29,666 nt of DNA from Mikrocytos mackini (taxonomy: Eukaryota; Endomyxa; Ascetosporea; Mikrocytida; Mikrocytiidae). Below, piece after piece: positions 27,620-29,666 of the stretch. Numbering within the stretch: the stretch's first letter is position 1; every line of letters begins with the position of its first letter. Below the pieces are notes generated by a model. That model was not told the origin of the DNA, made no database searches, and saw nothing but the letters and a program-made list of their open reading frames with translations. The position numbers were made by a program, and so were the translations under genes. The stretch is from the NCBI GenBank assembly GCA_030180075.1, contig JASNJN010000165.1, positions 1 through 29,666 of the forward strand, in the 5' to 3' direction.

Positions 27620-28375
27620 TAGCCAAGCCTAGCTTATCCTTATCCTACATTGCAGGAACTCTTAGGACAACTTAAAGGCGAGACTATATTCAGTCAGATC
27701 GATCTACGATCAGGGTTTTATCAAATACCCATGGAAAAACAGAGTGTACAGTTTACAGCGTTTATAATAAACCACAGAGTGTTTGAGTTTACAAGAATGC
27801 CATTCGGCTTAACCAACGCTCCATTCACATTCCAGAAAGCTATGTTTCATCACTTTGGACATTTACCTTTCATAAAGATTTACATGGACGATGTACTCGT
27901 TCACTCTCCCAACGAAAAACAACACAAGATCCATATAGAACAGTTTTTCGAAATAGCGGCACAAGTAGGATGCCAAATAAACTTCGAGAAGTCAAAATTT
28001 CTTCAGACTTCCGTACGATACCTCGGACATGAGATAACAAAGGACGGCATTCGAGCTGATCCATCAAAAGCAGAAAAGATCATTCAATCTACACCTAAGA
28101 ACAAGAAACAGATAATGAAAATACTAGGGGTCATACAATGGTTTCGTCCATTCCTCGCCAACCTCTCAGTAGATACTGCATCTATTTCAGACAAACTTCA
28201 AGACGGAGTTAGCTTTAATTGGACATCAGCCGACACTTCAAGAGTCAACGAGATTTACAGAAGAATACAAAGTAGAACTCTTCTCGCTCATCCTGATCCG
28301 AACCAACCGTTTCGCCTTGAAACTGATGCCAGCGAAACAGGCGGAGGTTCAGTACTTTACAGGAAAACAAATTGA
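27620..28375 (+). pseudogene. pol: Ty3/gypsy reverse transcriptase, copy D
   Basis: It starts abruptly within the RT at the motif preceding LQELLGQLKG, only a dozen bases after the iteron element, so Gag, protease and the RT N-terminus are missing. RT motifs are intact: FSQIDLRSGFYQIPM, FTRMPFGLTNAPFTFQKAM and catalytic YMDD at 27881-27892. The connection domain (RYLGHEITKDGI) and the start of RNase H (RLETDASETGGGSVLY) follow. The frame ends at TGA 28373-28375, and sense continues in another frame. It is very similar along its length to copy A on the opposite strand, so the two are one family. Confidence 0.9.
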
Positions 28376-28944
28376 TAGGATATTATAGTCACAAATAATC
28401 CAAAACGGAACTGAACTATACGATAACAGAAAAGGAATTACTCATGATAGTAAAGTCGTTTGAACACTTCCACACGATCCTATTTGCTGCCTTTACAGAA
28501 GTATTCACGGATAGCGCGAACGCTATGGGACAAAAAGAATTGTCTACAAGATGCCAAAGATGGCGCATCAAATTAGAAAACTATAGATACAAGATCAACA
28601 AGATATCAGGATCTTTGAACACAGGCGCGGATTTTCTTTCCAGAATCGCAGCCGTAAGAGAGGGGAGCCACTCCCATGGTTTAACAAAAGACTTCAAACT
28701 CGATGTCAAACTCATAAGAGAAGAACAAGAGAAATGTGAGTTTACAAAGAAGTTAATTGAGGACAACAAAACAGAGATTATTAGAGTTAATAACATTCCT
28801 CTTCACTTCGATTCAGAAAAGAGACTGATCATTCCAAACAGCTTAGCGGAACCAATCATAATAGATCTTCATTTGTTCTCCAACACCCAGGAAGAAACAC
28901 ACTGGTACAGAACGTACGCCGATACTGGAACGTTCAAGGATTAG
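28376..28944 (+). pseudogene. pol: RNase H remainder and integrase zinc-binding start, copy D
   Basis: Sense continues after a frame change near 28365. It meets an in-frame TAA in the GYYSHK-stop-SK stretch (~28400), then carries the RNase H Glu (TEKELLMIVKSF) and Asp (VFTDSANAMG) regions. The linker and the first His of the integrase zinc module follow. Near 28875-28885 the sense shifts again, so the last ~20 residues of this ORF (ending 28944) are out of frame. There are at least three disabling changes in 570 bp. Confidence 0.8.
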
Positions 28945-29618
28945 ACAAGAAGACGAAAGCAATAGTAGCCGACTGCTATGACTGTCAGGCCAATAAGACG
29001 TATAGGACGAATTACGGAGAGCTCAAAGGACATCTTAGTTCCGAACAGCCATTTGAGTATATATCTTCAGATATGTGTGGACCACTCCAAGTCGAGCACT
29101 TTCCCGAAAACCCAGACAAGAGGATAGAACAGAATCAATTCTACATACTCACAGTTTCAGACCTTTACACTAGATGGAGCGAGGTCGCAATCTTATTAGA
29201 CATCAAAGCTAGCACAGTAATTAAAGAGTTGAGAAGAATGTGGTTGAACAAATTCCCACAACCAGCTAGACTATTGTCAGACAGAGGCACGCAGTATACG
29301 TCTCTTGATATGAAGAAGTTATGTGATAGAATAGGAATAAGACATCACTACAGTTCACCTTACCATCCTAGAAGTAACGGATTTAGTGAAAGGATCAATC
29401 AAGGAATAGGAATAACCCTTAGATCAAACACAGATGTTTTTATACAAGACTTACCGGTGTTGATTAAAAGAAGATTGAATCTGAACGTAAACAGAAGTAT
29501 GGGAATCACCCCACAAGAAGTACTTGAGAAGAAAAGCTTTCTTGATCCTTTAAATAGAACTTTAGAAGAAGAAGTCAAAACTGGATTACAAAGGAGAGAA
29601 GAAGAAAGAACAAAATAA
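28880..29618 (+). pseudogene. pol: Ty3/gypsy integrase, copy D
   Basis: Coding sense runs from about 28880, with the second zinc-binding His in HPGRNTL and the CYDC pair. It continues through the core with Asp in ISSDMCGPL, Asp in LSDRGTQYTS, and Glu in SNGFSERIN, with exactly 35 residues between the last two. The ATG at 29073 is internal. The frame ends at TAA 29616-29618, before any GPY/F C-terminal module. Basic sequence in another frame follows to the window edge, so the tail may continue outside. Confidence 0.85.
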
Positions 29619-29666
29619 GAAATAAACAGTTTGTGTTGAAGTTAAAGTGAATGATACACATCATAT
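29619..29666 (+). other. Window end, probably continuing Pol copy D out of frame
   Basis: GTTAAAGTGAATGATAC near the end can encode VKVND, the kind of sequence at the start of the integrase C-terminal domain, in a different frame from the ORF that stops at 29618. It is too short to decide. Confidence 0.3.

Noticed and set aside
1-29666. tRNA, rRNA, U6 or CRISPR features
   Set aside because: Candidate GTTCGA-type B-box strings fall in ORFs or repeats without cloverleaf potential. No snRNA or rRNA core motifs or spaced direct-repeat arrays were seen.

Overview
The window looks like nuclear DNA of a small, AT-rich, transposon-loaded eukaryote, most likely a microsporidian with an expanded genome. 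This is an inference. It rests on short intronless host genes, AAATTT-like sequence just before several ATGs, a tiny Lunapark homologue, and the mix of Ty3/gypsy, pogo/Tigger-like and Mutator-like elements. No rRNA, tRNA, CRISPR array or prokaryotic operon was found.

Layout. (1) 1-1111 is an almost perfect palindrome around three Ns. Its arms contain a small MITE-like repeat and one end of a hAT-like element. That element runs from 960 to 2090 and carries a module of tandem palindromes found again at 20654-20806. (2) 2091-3411 is non-coding. It contains a stretch dominated by A and T runs and a 19-20 bp repeat array. (3) 3412-8823 is a graveyard of nested mobile elements: unidentified GC-rich ORF fragments, a Ty3/gypsy Gag-Pol on the minus strand cut off in RNase H, a pogo/Tigger-like transposase with one frameshift, and another GC-rich ORF fragment abutting Ns. 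(4) 8944-10662 is bounded by ~33 bp inverted repeats and has no ORF. (5) 12333-15039 is a second Ty3/gypsy lineage that has lost Gag. It ends in a polypurine tract and an LTR-like start rich in TGACGT palindromes.

(6) 15127-20471 is the only block resembling host genes. It holds a multi-pass membrane protein, a signal-peptide type I membrane protein, a protein with two UBZ4-like zinc fingers (SLX4-like), a small hypothetical gene and a Lunapark-type ER-shaping protein. (7) 20654-22787 is a third retroelement fragment (Gag plus protease). A 359 bp MITE with a perfect 9 bp target duplication interrupts its Gag. (8) 22788-25930 has no recognisable gene. (9) 25931-27608 holds the SWIM-finger C-terminal part of a Mutator-like transposase, abutting a 767 bp element whose inverted repeats are built of 19 bp iterons. 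(10) 27620 to the end is a Ty3/gypsy Pol of the same lineage as the 4.3-6.8 kb copy, decayed by frameshifts and a nonsense codon.

The most interesting theme is a set of short Mutator-like non-autonomous elements whose termini are tandem 19-20 bp iterons (3298-3411, 21602-21960, 26842-27608), next to the remains of a SWIM-type transposase. The tandem palindrome module GGTACATATATGTACC at two distant loci is second. Almost every element ORF carries single-base frameshifts, often in homopolymers, so decay and assembly error need to be separated.
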